Assembly: GCA_001642005.1 (NCBI GenBank)
Contig: LWCA01000040.1
Coordinates: 1 to 64,000, forward strand
Direction of reading: 5' to 3'
Length of the DNA: 64,000 nucleotides
Origin: Intoshia linei
Taxonomy: Eukaryota > Orthonectida > Rhopaluridae
A program made the translations under genes and the position numbers. Within the stretch, counting starts at the first letter, position 1; every line of letters begins with the position of its first letter. This document shows positions 22,112 through 34,600 of the stretch, piece by piece. The notes under the pieces are model-generated. The model made no database searches. It was not told the DNA's origin and saw nothing but the letters and a program-made list of their open reading frames with translations.

Positions 22112-23797
22112 ATTATTAATTTTTTAGTTAATTAATTTTTTTTCATTAGGAATAACCTTTATGAATCCTTATTAAAAAAAAATCCAATTGGTTAAAGTTT
22201 AAACGTTGTACAACTATTTGTAAATAAAATGTTATCATTAGGGCAAACTTTTTCTAACCTATAAAATTGTCAAAATATAACCTATCAAAATAAAATTCTA
22301 ACTTTTCTAACTTTAACTTTAACTCTCTTTTTAAAAAAATACAAATACAGGTCTAACGAGGCAAAAAGTTCTACTATGTCAATGGAAAAATCACTTTTTA
22401 ATTTGCAATATTTACGAATTGGAGTATTATCATTCAAAATTAATGATTTGTGTTTAACAGACGACCTATGACTCTGGACATCTTAGATTAAAATTTGGTT
22501 AAGATTCAGATTTGTAAAATTTAAAACAATGCAATGCACATTGTGCATTGCTCTGTGCAATTTGCACATGTAAAAAATTATTTATAATTGAATATTTCAA
22601 AATCTAACTTTATTAACTTTTAAAAAAATTCTAACATTTGCAAAAAATTTTAACTTTTCTAACCGTATTAACTTTATAAAATTTTAATTAGCCATATAAT
22701 ATTGACGATATTGGTGCCATCATACTGGAAATGTTAAACTATTTAACATATCAAATTTTAACTTTTCCGACTTTTGCTTGCCTTAGTTATCATATAAGAT
22801 ACATGATAAACTGTAGCTTACATTTTAAATTTAATATACAAAATAATTATGATATTTAAGAATATAATTGTTTAATGCTAAATTTGAAAAAATGAGGTCC
22901 CATTTTAAAAAAAAATCGTTGAGGTCCCGAAGAGGGGTCTCGGAGTACGGTATGTTTGACACTGCCGAGAGTGACAGATCAATTTGGATATTTAATTTAT
23001 TACCCTTTAGATCCGCGGTTCCCAAAGTTGTCCACATGAAATTATAAAATCAAAAATTATATGTGGTCCACAAGAAAAATTTTAAATTTAACATACAAAT
23101 TAGTTGCTATTCAATAATTTTTTAATGCTCAATTTCGTAAATTAAAGCCATCATTTAAAAAAATTTCTTTGAGATCCCTCGGTAGAAGGATATTGTATAC
23201 GGTAGGTTCGGCCTGGTAGTTCGCCATAAATATGTTTGAAATTAATAATTCTTTTTATTATGCCATTGAAGCTACCATGTCAAAATGAATGTAAAATTTT
23301 CGCTTTATGGAGGAATATATTATAAAAAAATATAAAAATTACCTTAGTAACGTGTTCAAAATTAAGGGATGTTTTAAAAAAATTATGTGGTCCGCATACA
23401 TTTTTTTGTGACAAGTGGTTCATGATGGAAAAAGTTTGGGAACCACCGCTTTAGATTAAATTTAATTTTTAACTGCAGTGAGATATATACTCCGTCATTT
23501 TTATTATGTAACTAGCTTGACGGTTATGTACTATCATTCTATCCATTTTATGTATCATCCTAGCTCTGCCGAAGGCGAACTTTTTTAATTCTACCTAAAA
23601 AATAAATGCTTACTTATATAATTATCTATATTGTAGTTTCTCGTTATTAAATACAGCAATAAAACATCAATTTTGAAATTGTTGCTGAGTTAAATAATTG
23701 CGCCAAATTAAAATAAATTGTAACGTAATAAGTTTAATAACAGAAAAATATAAAACAAAATGTATCAATTATTCAACTTTAAATTTTGTATCTTCTG
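22112..23797. other. repeat-rich intergenic region
   Basis: Between the stop of the VWA3-like gene and the retroelement remnant. It contains a hAT-type element (23013-23448), a degraded relative of it at about 22880-22990, and the CTAG end of a Helitron copy (23512-23515, family sequence to about 23610). I see no exon; the frame at 22831-23037 on the minus strand runs through repeat sequence. Confidence 0.55.
23013..23448. mobile_element. hAT-type MITE with exact 8-bp target duplication
   Basis: Inverted ends 'cggttcccaaag' and 'ctttgggaaccaccg'-like ('gtttgggaaccaccg') are flanked by CTTTAGAT at 23005-23012 and again at 23449-23456. The interior is 436 bp and non-coding. The 8-bp duplication and CAG/GGTTCCCAAA-type ends are typical of hAT elements. 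Confidence 0.85.
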
Positions 23798-24070
23798 TCA
23801 CCACAGCGACCAGCTACACCTCCCCCTAGATGAATGGCATTCATTGGATTTGTGGCCATTCATGTTGCAGTTGTAACATCTTAATGTGCTTGTTCCTATT
23901 CTATCTTTGATGGGAGTGTAGCTTTGCAGTATGACCGTAGCCATTTCTAAAATATCCCCTTGATTGAAGCGTAATTTATCAAGTATCTGTTTCGGTAAGC
24001 GGTGGAGGATTTCTTGAGTAATTCTAATTCTAATACTTGGATTAGTGTGGTAGAATAATCTACCATGCAA
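23798..24070 (-). pseudogene. gag-like fragment with CCHC zinc knuckle
   Basis: An open frame of about 90 codons ends RCYNCNMNGHKSNEC, a perfect CX2CX4HX4C zinc knuckle as in retrotransposon Gag nucleocapsids, followed closely by a stop. It has no good ATG (it opens with TTG) and no preceding capsid domain. It lies downstream of the pol remnant on the same strand, the reverse of the usual gag-pol order. It may belong to a second element or a tandem/rearranged insertion. Confidence 0.6.
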
Positions 24071-24327
24071 ACTTTATTTTATTATTTTATAGCGATTGTA
24101 TCCTTAGATATCGAAATTATTTTATTTTATATCTGTGGATATCTAGTTTACTTATACTTAATAAAATATGTAATCGTCATATCTTTTAGGTTTTTTTCTT
24201 ATCCTAATTTTTCTTTTTTCTGATTCTCGATTCTTTAATAATTCTCTAGAATTATCAGTTATTTCAGCTAACGACATTTACTCGTATCGAGATTATCCAA
24301 AATATACGTATCCATATCATTATTTTC

Positions 24328-26360
24328 TTATTTTTTTATTTTACTCTCTGTACAATAATAATTTTTATCGACTAGATGTCTCTTTTTTATTTTTATACAT
24401 TTTCCGTGGAACCAGTTTAAACATTCTAAGCATTCGATCATGAAATCTGTATCGTTTTCCGGCATTTTACATATACAATATTTTGGAAGTGTGATATTAT
24501 TTTCTTGTTTCCTATTGTAACATGGATTATTATCTTTTTCCTTATCTATCCAATTAATATTTCTAGGGACATACGGATCGTCCAATTTTTTTACTTTCTT
24601 TTCGTTAATTCTATAATTATTTTTCCAATAAGTCATCCCATTTGGTACTGTTTTATCGAAATTTCTTTTTACCCTTCGGTTATATTTTGTATGATAATTA
24701 AATAGTTTTTTAGCAGTAATTATTTCATTTTCTCTATCCCTTAACCAATATAATGACGTATCATTTTCGTCGAGATTAAGGATTTCCAATTCGTGTCCGT
24801 ATACTATACTTGCCGGGGATACATTTGTTCCTTCTGTATAACAGTTACGTAAGGCTAACAAAATACCAGGCATTTGATCTTCCCATAAATTATTATCCCA
24901 GTTTAATTTAACTCTTAATAAATCCTTTATTGTTCTATTAGTTCTTTCAGCCAGACCGATACCCTCGTGGTGCTTCGATATGCTTCTGTTGATGTTTTAA
25001 TAATTCCACACATCTTACATAAGTTTTTTATTAAATAAGATTCAAAAGCTGCACCTTTATCGGAATGAATTTGTTTTGGAATTCCGAATCTGCAGATGAT
25101 ATTATTCAGTTTGCTTCAGCTGTCTCTAATGCAGATGTTGACGATACTGAAATAGCCTCTACCCATTTCGAATAATGATCTACACAAACTAATAAATATT
25201 AGTTTCCTCTTGAGGACATTGGGAATGGGCCTGCATGATCGATTTGTCATAACTCGTTTACTATTTGACTCATAATAACTAACATTTGTTTATAAATTTC
25301 TTTACGCCTAAATACATTCCTGGCCAAAAATAAGCTCTTCTCATCATTCGATACGTTTTCTTTATTGCCATGTGATTCACTCCTATACCTTCATGAATTT
25401 TTTTTATTAATTCATTGTTTTTACCCTTAGGTACTAACAATTTATTAGTTTCAATGTTTACGATTTTTTCGTCTACCAATTTAATGAATGTTAAAATCTT
25501 TAAATATTTATTACTGCTGGGGATATGGCTACTATTATCATTTAAATAGCGTTTTATTTCTATATATCTTGATCTTCCTTTTGGGATTTGATTAGTCCAA
25601 GTTTTCATTACCATGACACCACAGCGCAAGCAATCTAGATAAAGCATCAGCACCTTTATTCGAAATCATATTGTTCTAATTCTTGAATCCACCTTAATAT
25701 AAAACCTACGTGTTTCTTTGATTCTAATATTCCCATTAACGATTTATGGTCTGTAATCACAAGAAATTTTCTACCGTATAAATATCTATAAAATTTGTTA
25801 TACTCCAATAGACCGCCAAAAATTCTTTATGCGTAGTACTATAATTTCTTTGTGTTGCATCCAAAGTTTTGCTTGCAAATCTGATTGGTTTACCATCTTG
25901 TAGCAACGTTGCTCCAATACCGAAATCTGATGTATCTGTTTCCAGCTTAATGGACGTGTCCAATTTGGATGGTGCATTAAAACTTTTTTACATAATTCTT
26001 CTATTAATAAACTGAAAGCGTCTTTACAGCTCTTTGTCTATTCGAATTTAACGTCTTTCCTGGTGAGGTCAATTAACGGTTTCGAAATAATAGCAAAATT
26101 TTATATAAATTTCATATAGTATGAGCACATACCTATAAACTGTCTAACCCCTTTGATTTTTATAGGACATTCCATTTTTTGTATTGATTCTACTCTATCA
26201 TTATCAGGACGTATTCCGTCTTTCGAAACTGAATGTCCAATAAAATTTAATTTAATTAATTTAAATTTATTTTCATTTACTGTTAGTCCTGACTTTTCTA
26301 TTCTATTTAAAACAGTACTTTATATTGGTATAATCTACCCTTATACCCTGTTGCGAACGC
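24328..26360 (-). pseudogene. Ty3/gypsy-like pol remnant with PHD-like finger
   Basis: Domains in order on the minus strand: end of reverse transcriptase (NFIGHSVSKDGIRP, GVRQFIGMCSYY, about 26350-25970), RNase H (LETDTSDFGIGATLLQ, FASKTLDATQRNYSTT, 25963-25757), integrase zinc region (HEGIGVNHMAIKK to CX at 25653-25279), integrase core (HAGPFPMSS, IPKQIHSDKGAAFES, GLAERTNRTIKDLL, about 25260-24880) and a C-terminal part with a PHD-like finger (YCICKMPEN, IECLECLNWFHGKC, NYYC, about 24490-24360). Stops and frameshifts interrupt it in the RT thumb and the integrase core, and the 5' end is cut off within RT. The last expected PHD cysteine reads Ser. No LTRs were identified. Confidence 0.85.
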
Positions 26361-26966
26361 TGTTTTTATTTGATGGCTAATAAATTGACTGCGTTTAATA
26401 ACGAGTGTATTTAATAGCGAGCGTATTTATAAACGAGAAACTACTGTACTATATATAGATTATATTCTGATAAAAGTTATACACGACTCAGATGATTAAT
26501 TAAATGTGAAATAGAAGAATGTATTCAATTAATCCTTATTATTGTTTCATAAAAGATACTAAAACAATCAAAACATCAAAATTAACGGTAAAAGATTTTA
26601 ATTTTTATAGCATGTTGAAACAATTCAATAAATATTTTAAGGTTTAATAAATATTAACACTTTTTTATGTATGCATTGTATTTATATCATCGAAACGTAA
26701 AATGTCCAAATAATTATCTACAATTAAATACATAGTATAATATATAGTTTACATACTTGTTGTAAAACCTCGTTATTAGAATTGATAGATAAATCAAGAA
26801 TAAATGTATTTATTATTATATTATTATAAAACTATTTATATGTAATTTTTTAAATACTCAACTTAAAATAAGACACCGAAGACTGTGTTTCGGTATGACG
26901 GATTTGGTTCTGAGAACAGCTGGAGTGTTATTTATTATTATTATATGAACTAAAAATTAAACATTT
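26361..26966. other. intergenic AT-rich stretch
   Basis: Separates the truncated pol remnant from the 3' end of the DEG/ENaC gene. I see only AT-rich sequence and no exon or clear repeat end. Confidence 0.45.
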
Positions 26967-29900
26967 TTACCAAATTTGGCGATGTGGTCGTTTAACTGAT
27001 TCTTTACTTTCGCCTTGTGCCTCAACTACTTTCACTTTACTTCGACAGCATAATTTCCAAAAAATCCATACAATTATATCGGATAACATTTCAAAATATT
27101 CGAAAAAGGATAATACAGATATTCCCAAGTATAGGCCCATCGCACCACCGAAATCCGATAAATAATTTGCCAACTAAATGATAAATTTTATTTTATGCTA
27201 TAACATTTATAAATTTAACTATTATTATTATTAATATTAAATTAACGGTTTTTTTTGCTTTCTAATCGTGTTAACTGAGGCGAACCTACATCAGAGCCCG
27301 ACCCATAATAAGGAGGGCTAGATATTATTTACTATTTACAATAATAAATAAATAAAAAATAGTAAATATAATTTTTTACGAATATTTTAACTTAATACTG
27401 AATAAGATTCTTGTTCTTGGATTAATTCCAAATTGAGTTCCTCAAAATAAATCTCCACTTTTGCTAAATTATTTCCGTGTGCTGTATTATCAATTATAGT
27501 CTTAGCTAAATCACTTTTAGCTGATAAGGAAGATAGTACATCGGCCTAGATTAAAAGAATGTCAAATTTAAGATACATTGCATATGCAATTTAAATGTTA
27601 TATCAATTTTTTTACCTCGGAAGCTTTTGATGGCCAAATTGTTGAAAAAACGTTCAATACATAAGTCTTGAGGCTAATTTTATTATTATAATATTGATGA
27701 TATTAAAAAAATTTTCTCCGTCCTTCCGAGTTTGTAAGAAATATGACATTTCATTACGATAGGGTGCGGACATTTAATGCAACATTTGCAACGACGTTAT
27801 AAATTTGTAAGGGTTCCTGGAAAATAATTACTTCCCGTCCTTGTTGTTCCTAACTGCTTATATAAACATGATCTTTAGAATCACGGTATAACTAATTCGT
27901 AGAACAAACGTATTAAATTTTTTGATTACATACAGCAGTGCTTTCGAACCGGTGTGTCGTGACACTTGTGTGTGTCGCCAATGATTTCCAGGTGTGTCAC
28001 CAAACTTATAATTTTAGTTAATTTTTTTTAAATTCCATTAGCAGACAATACAATTGGAAGACGTAAAAATGCAAGTCAAAGATATTTTTATTGATGATGA
28101 TAAATTTTACATAGCTTATTTTAAGATTATTATTAGAAAAAAATTAGTTCAACTATATTTATTAATCAATCGTTTATTTTTTTGATTGGTATGTCGCGAA
28201 ATTTTTTAAGATTGAAAGATGTGTCGCTAACCAAAAATAGTTGCAAATCACTGACATGCAGGGACAAAACGGTATAATAGAAAAGATAAGGCTTACTCGC
28301 ATGGTGATTCACAATGAGTGCATGTTATGTTGCCAGCAATAAAGCTTTCAATTACGGAATGAACGCATATATCTAAATTTTAAATAAATTTTAATGAAAA
28401 TTATATGAAATAAAAATATGGGCGCATCAAGCTATAATTGTAATACTATATTGTAAAAATGAAATCAGAAAGGTTCACTTTAAAAATAAACATATGACCA
28501 CATCAGGATTGGAACTCATAGCTCGTACAAAATAATTAAATATCTATGACCAGTGGTCATTGATCACTTTTACGTTTGCCATCAAAATGCATTATATCAA
28601 AATTATTATTCTAATATGAAATATTCATGATTAATAATAATGATAATAATTTGATTAATGATAATATCACGTTTATCAGTTTTATCAATTTTTTATGTAT
28701 GATTAAAATAACTAGCTAGATTTACATAACAGTGTAATAAATTACCGTGTTGTTGGTTTGTTGTGCTGCACATGACCGGTGCGTTTATATCTGCATATGC
28801 TACACCCTTTATAGCAAATTTTATATCGTAACAATTACATCTTTTCATTATTTCAATTTGTTCACAAGTTTTTTGACAAGCCTTTTTAACAAAATACATA
28901 AATTATATTCATAGACATATGTCCAAAAAAAGCTAAAATTTTTTGAGTCGGGAATGTTTAATAAAACCAAACAGAAAATTCATTTATCGACAATCAGACA
29001 GTGTCAAAGTCAAAATGAACACTGTGGTTTTAAACATCTAATTGAAAATATTTAAAAATTTTTATTCTACAAAGAATTTTGATGAATATTTTAGGTAATA
29101 ATATAATAGATAGTTTATGAAATGGATCGGGTAGTAGGTTACCAATCAAAGTGTAATATTATATACTATTGTTGAATATCTTGTCCAATAATACATCTCT
29201 TGGTATGCATTTATACTTTTATGATTTGAAGTTGGTCCTACTTTTATACAGCTACCAAATTTACCACCCAAGCGCTTGACTTCTTTCTAAAAATGCAAGT
29301 ACATGTAACGAGCAACTCATGAAAAATTTATTTAAATTTATTTTTTAAATTAGAATGTTTAATCAATGTTATGTTCGCATTTACATTCATAAATAAAACA
29401 CATTAAAGTCGTAAATAATATATTTTTTGAGCAGAATTTTCGATTTGACGTTATAGGATATGCGGTCATCTCTGCAATTGACATCTTGACTATCAAAAAA
29501 GGTCATTAACATTTAAATATTAAAGTTTCTAGTTTTTCTTGTGCAACGAAATTAGTTTCATAAAAACTGTAAAATTCTCAGAATGAGCTATTACATTCCG
29601 AAAAAAATTTCCAAGGAATGAATTATATAGATTTTTACCCACATTTCTTTATTGGAAATGTGTAGACGTTCAATGCACATTTTTTTTTGAAATTGTAGGA
29701 TCAATATTGAAAAGTTGAAATTTTGTATTTATATTAACTTGAATAAACTCTATCATAATAATCCTTTTTATTAATTTTAGGACCGTTAATTATTTCAAAT
29801 TTTTATTTTAATAAAATATTTCGAAAAAAATATATGAAAACTAAAATGCTTTTTTGACCGTGAAGGCGTCACTTAATCAGATTCAAATTTTTTGTGTTTG

Positions 29901-31451
29901 TTAACAGGATACAACTATACCACCTGTAAATTTTTTTAAATTATAGGGCTGTTTTCATTAAAAAAATGTCATTTGGGGTTTTGGCAATGAAGATATTATT
30001 TTTTTAAATTTAAATTTATGATAATGTTGATGATTTTAAAATCCGTATCATCGTATATATTTTTTTAAATTCTCCAACTCGTTTGATTTTCCAAAAAAAG
30101 GCAATTAGGCTTTTTGAACCGTAAGATGTGAGTTTGGAAGTTCGAAATTTATTTTTCTAACACCTCCGGAAAAAACTGTAACTGAAATGTGGACTTTATA
30201 AAATTTAAGACTGGTAGTTATTGAAATAAACGGTAACACACACGCACACACACAACAAACAAATATTTCATATCATATTATATAAGTCAGGATATTAAAG
30301 AATCCCTTCTAAATTCTAACAAGTCTAGTCTGTCAAGAAAAAGTGATGATGGCACAATAATTTATATATTAAGTTAAAAATTAACCATAGTTATTCCAAT
30401 GCTCGTTATTTGACCGGGTGAAACATCTACTCCATATTCTTCGGGGAAAGGCATAGCATTTGCATCATGAATCACAACTCGAAAGCCGACCTTTTCTGTC
30501 AATCGTATGTATTCGTCCTGGTGTGCATTTAAAGTTAAAACGAGACCTTAGTTAAAATTAGTTAAAACATAAAATGAATCATAAAATCTAAAAGCAATTA
30601 TAAAATAAACCATTTAATGGCCCAGTGAAAAAGCTATGCAAAGGGAAATTATCCAGACCCAAATTTAAAATGAAGCAGTTTCCATAAAGGTAATTGTAAA
30701 TCTTTTGAATTTTTCTATAAAAAAATGTAAAGTTTTCACTATCAATTAAAATACTTCAATGAACATTTATATCCTTCAAATTGACAATCTAATATCAAAT
30801 CGTCCATCTGATGTCCCAAATTGAATCGGTCAGATTCACTTAGAGTGTATAAATATTCCGTGACAATATTTAATTGTTGTATTTTAAGGTTTTTTTCTGA
30901 CGATAGACCTTTATTAGCCATATCCAATGCTCGTTGATCGCTTTTTGGTGGAGGTGCAGCTTATTCAAATAAAATAATATGCATTATTTAGTAATTTTAC
31001 CTGGAGTAAGTAAAATATGACTAAGTAAGACATTGTCCACCTTAGATTTTCGAATATTGTTCGAATTGCAAATGGTTACAGCAGGAAATCGTAAATATTT
31101 ACTATGTGTGATTGATATTTTATTATTTACCTAAAAATTTAGAATGTAAAATTTAAAATTTTTACATCATAAGCGAGAAAATTTTCAGTGATCCATAATG
31201 TATTTACAATCCAGGTACTTAATGCGGCAACAGTTAAAAGGATCCAAAACATTTTTTTTAGTATACCTGAAAATTTTAATTTTATTTTAATAAAACTTTA
31301 TACATATACCTATCGCATAATAAATGTGGGTGACACCATGCGTGGATGAAGTTTCTATAAATCCATACAAAATGTTTCGAAAGCTTATTCGCACATATGG
31401 TACGTCTTTATATTCTTCTTCAACTTTATAATAATACCACTTTTTAAACAT
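26967..31451 (-). CDS. DEG/ENaC/ASIC-family sodium channel subunit
   Basis: A complete 12-exon model of 528 residues, all phases consistent: 31451-31310, 31266-31166, 31130-31001, 30959-30755, 30714-30611, 30546-30386, 29286-29167, 28881-28746, 28372-28297, 27673-27616, 27545-27399, 27173-26967. These channels are amiloride-sensitive cation channels of the plasma membrane, gated by protons, peptides or force. Visible in order: the cytosolic His-Gly gating motif (SSTHGVTHI), TM1 (residues about 52-75), FPAVTICNSNNIR, the extracellular Cys-rich region (YGNCFILN, GFRVVIHDAN, ACQKTCEQI, CNCYD, CTHCESPC), IWPSKASE, and TM2 with the GxS selectivity filter (GLYLGISVLSFFEYFE). Length is usual for the family. 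Introns hold a hAT element and a Helitron. The nearest upstream gene on the same strand, the vWA-collagen, stops only 162 bp before the ATG. I cannot tell which subfamily or stimulus. Confidence 0.93.
27936..28253. mobile_element. hAT-type MITE in a DEG/ENaC intron
   Basis: Ends 'cagtgctttcgaaccgg' and 'gttgcaaatcactg' are flanked by ACATACAG (27928-27935) and ACATGCAG (28254-28261), 7 of 8 identical. The 318-bp interior repeats a 'gtgtgtcg' motif and is non-coding. It lies between exons 9 and 10 of the channel gene. Confidence 0.8.
29545..30292 (-). mobile_element. Helitron-like element in a DEG/ENaC intron
   Basis: The minus-strand 5' end is TC at 30292 ('TCCTGACTTATATAATATG'), with host T at 30293. 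The body matches the copy at 6130-6944 across its length, including 'attccgaaaaaaatttcc' and the CA/GT-rich run. The 3' end was not defined, so the left limit is approximate. Confidence 0.65.
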
Positions 31452-31473
31452 TTCCTATTGACGCATTACATTA

Positions 31474-31490
31474 ACTAAATTTTATAATTG
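31474..31490 (-). promoter_or_regulatory. unpaired 3' splice acceptor upstream of the DEG/ENaC ATG
   Basis: On the minus strand 'aattataaaatttag' looks like a 3' splice site; the exon would begin at 31474, 23 nt before the ATG at 31451. The gap back to the collagen stop at 31613 is very short. It could be the acceptor of a 5' UTR intron or of spliced-leader trans-splicing. Confidence 0.35.
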
Positions 31491-31612
31491 TCAGTTTGTG
31501 ATTTATAGGTAACGAAATATTAGTAACTAGATAATACAAACCGCTTTAAACAAGGTAAATTAAAGTATATTCTTTTATATAATTAATAGTAACAAAATTA
31601 GGATAGTTTTAT

Positions 31613-34600
31613 TCAATTGTTGGTGTTAATTTGGTGCATATATTTAGAAAATCTTTTAGATAAAACAATGCACACCATAATGACGCTTGCTACAAGAAGA
31701 ACGTTAACACAGGTTAACACTGATGAAAAATATGTTGACCATGTATTCGATTCTTCCAGGAGAACAGTCTGCTTTTCTAATCTTTCAAATTCTGGAAAAT
31801 TTTCTGATAGTTTTGATATCGGGCCTGGTGGACCTTGTGGGCCCGGTAGACCTCTTCTACCTATAATGAGAATCAATTAATTTACATAATTATTTACATA
31901 TTTACACTTCACAATACCTTCAATTCTACCTCAATTATTTTTACTATTAGTGTTAATTTTTATAAAATTATAACTTTCGATAAAATAAAAAGTAAATAAA
32001 GTAGAATTGAATTTAAATATAGAAAGTGAATAACAAAACATGGTGATAACAGTTTATCACAATAAAAATGAGAATTTGGAATTTAAAAATTGCGTAGCAA
32101 TAAAAAAAATTCCGAAGGAATGAATTATATAGATTTTCAAACATATTTCTTTATTGGAAATGTGTAGACGTTCAATGTAAATTTTTTTTGAAATTGTAGA
32201 ATCAATATTTAAATTTTCAATTTTTGATTTTTGATTTTTGATTTTAATCGAAATATTTGAAAAATATTGGTTGATAATATATTAAAAGTATTTATGTAAA
32301 TTAAATTTTATTTGCATTTATTCATAAATAATATAACAATTGAAGTGGTTAATAGTATTAGTCACATGAATGTGTTGTCAATTATAAATTTAAATAAAAA
32401 TTATAATCTGATTGTTTTTTATAATTATATACTTATTACATGAACATTACATTTACATATATATCATGTATAACATAAAATTGATATTATAAATCATGTT
32501 CATATACAATATTCTCTTTAGAGTTCACCAATTTGCTAGTTTACATGTATTTCCACCTTTTCTATATATCTCAATACCAAAATCATACATATATTTCTAA
32601 TTGATATCTAATTTCGGATTTTAAATCTAATTATAAGTTTTATTATATACTAGCTTGACTGTTAAGTACTTTGTACAAACAGTGTTCTAGCCTATGCCGA
32701 GGGAGAACTTATTTAATTCTATTAAAAAAATAAATTAACAATAAATAAATAATAAAATCTTCTTAAAAATGCTACATTCACTATTACCCATACTTTAAAG
32801 AAGTGTTTCCTAAACTTGAATTTCACATATACAAAAAAACTTAAATAATAAATTTCTTTTAATACCGTGATTGCGTCACTTTGTCAGATTGAAATTTTTT
32901 GTGTGTATTAACTGGATATTAACTTTTTTTAAATTCTAGCACTATTTTCATTTCTAATACCAGATAATATATCGTTTTGATCGTGAAATATACATCTTTT
33001 TTGATCTTGCTGTTTATGATAATGATAATGATAAAAAAATAATACTAAAATCAATGTTTTATTAGATTTTTAGGCTGATTCTTTTAAAAAAAAAAAGTGG
33101 AAATTGTGTTTTTGATCCTTAAGCACTTAAATTTTAAAACTAAAAAATAGATAAAAACAAGCTCTAGAAAAAACAGTATTAAAAATTTGGTTTTTTAAAT
33201 TATACGACTTTCAATTTTTTAAATAAACGGTAACAGACACACACATAAATTTATTTTTACATAAGTAAAGGATTTCATTATAAATTTTTTTTCAGTATTA
33301 TTTTCATTGATATAATTAAAGTAGAGACACCAAATCAAAATTTTTGAGCAATTTTTGATTCTCACATTAGCATTTTCAAAACATTTTGTTTAAAAATTAA
33401 ATGTTTATAAGTGAAATTTCAATAAAATATGTTTTTAGTGCATAATACATAATAGTTACTACATAAAACACCAAAATGCAGTGACGTGGAGAACCAACGT
33501 TGCGACAGGGTCTGATATAAATAGAACTGAAATAATGTAATACCTGCTATTCCAGTTTTCCCAGTAAATCCTTTTTGTCCTCTTGGGCCCATTGGACCTG
33601 GCATACCTATTTATACATAAAAGTTAATACAAAGTTAATAGTTACCCAAATTTCCCATTAAACCTATATTTCCTTTTTTTCCAGTTGGACCAGTGTCTCC
33701 TTTTAGACCTTTGTCACCAAATTGACCTTTTGGACCTGGTTCTCCGTTATAACCACGTTCTCCCTTTCCACCATTCAAACCATTAAGTCCATTTGTACCA
33801 TCAACTCCATTATATCCTTGATTTCCTCTATAACCTTTCTCTCCTCTCTCTCCTGGAAAACCTAAAATTAAGATTTGCAAACCGAAATTCTATTTTATTA
33901 AATACCTATAGGTCCAATGTTTCCTTTTGAACCTATACCCATTTGACCTTTGTCTCCTAAATATACAATTTATGAACAATATGTAATTATTAGGTAAATT
34001 TTTTTAAAATATAATTGTTATTAAAACCTCATTACTTTTTTTCAGTTAGTTTATTTTGTTTTGGTATGAGTAGAAAAAAGTTATACAAAATTAAGGTTAA
34101 GATTTATCATGGTAAAAAATTTCTGTTTAGTGTAGGGGTTCACACACTTTTCACGGTGGACCGATAATAAATTATAAAATTTATCGCAGATCATTAAAAT
34201 GAAATTACTAAACCAAATTAAAAAAAAATTGATTAAAAATGTAATATATTGACTTTTTAAAATCTAATTAGTAAAAAATTTTTAAAAATTATTTCATGAA
34301 CCGGTAAAAACTTTTCACGGACAAATACTGGTCTGCGGACCGGCATTTGAGAAACTTTGATTTAGTCAATATACTAAAAGTGCTCAACTTTATTATAACT
34401 CTATATTCCAGTTTATCATTAACTATACAAGGAAGGAGATTTATTCATCCAAAGTTTTTTAGATTCAAATGATTTTGGATTACAGGGTCTGAAGTAAATT
34501 CAATATTCTTTATAGTATCATCCGTCTCATTGATACTAAAGGACTATTTTTCCGTGTTAATAGTATATTTTAGAGAGTTATAACCATATAATTCGATTAA

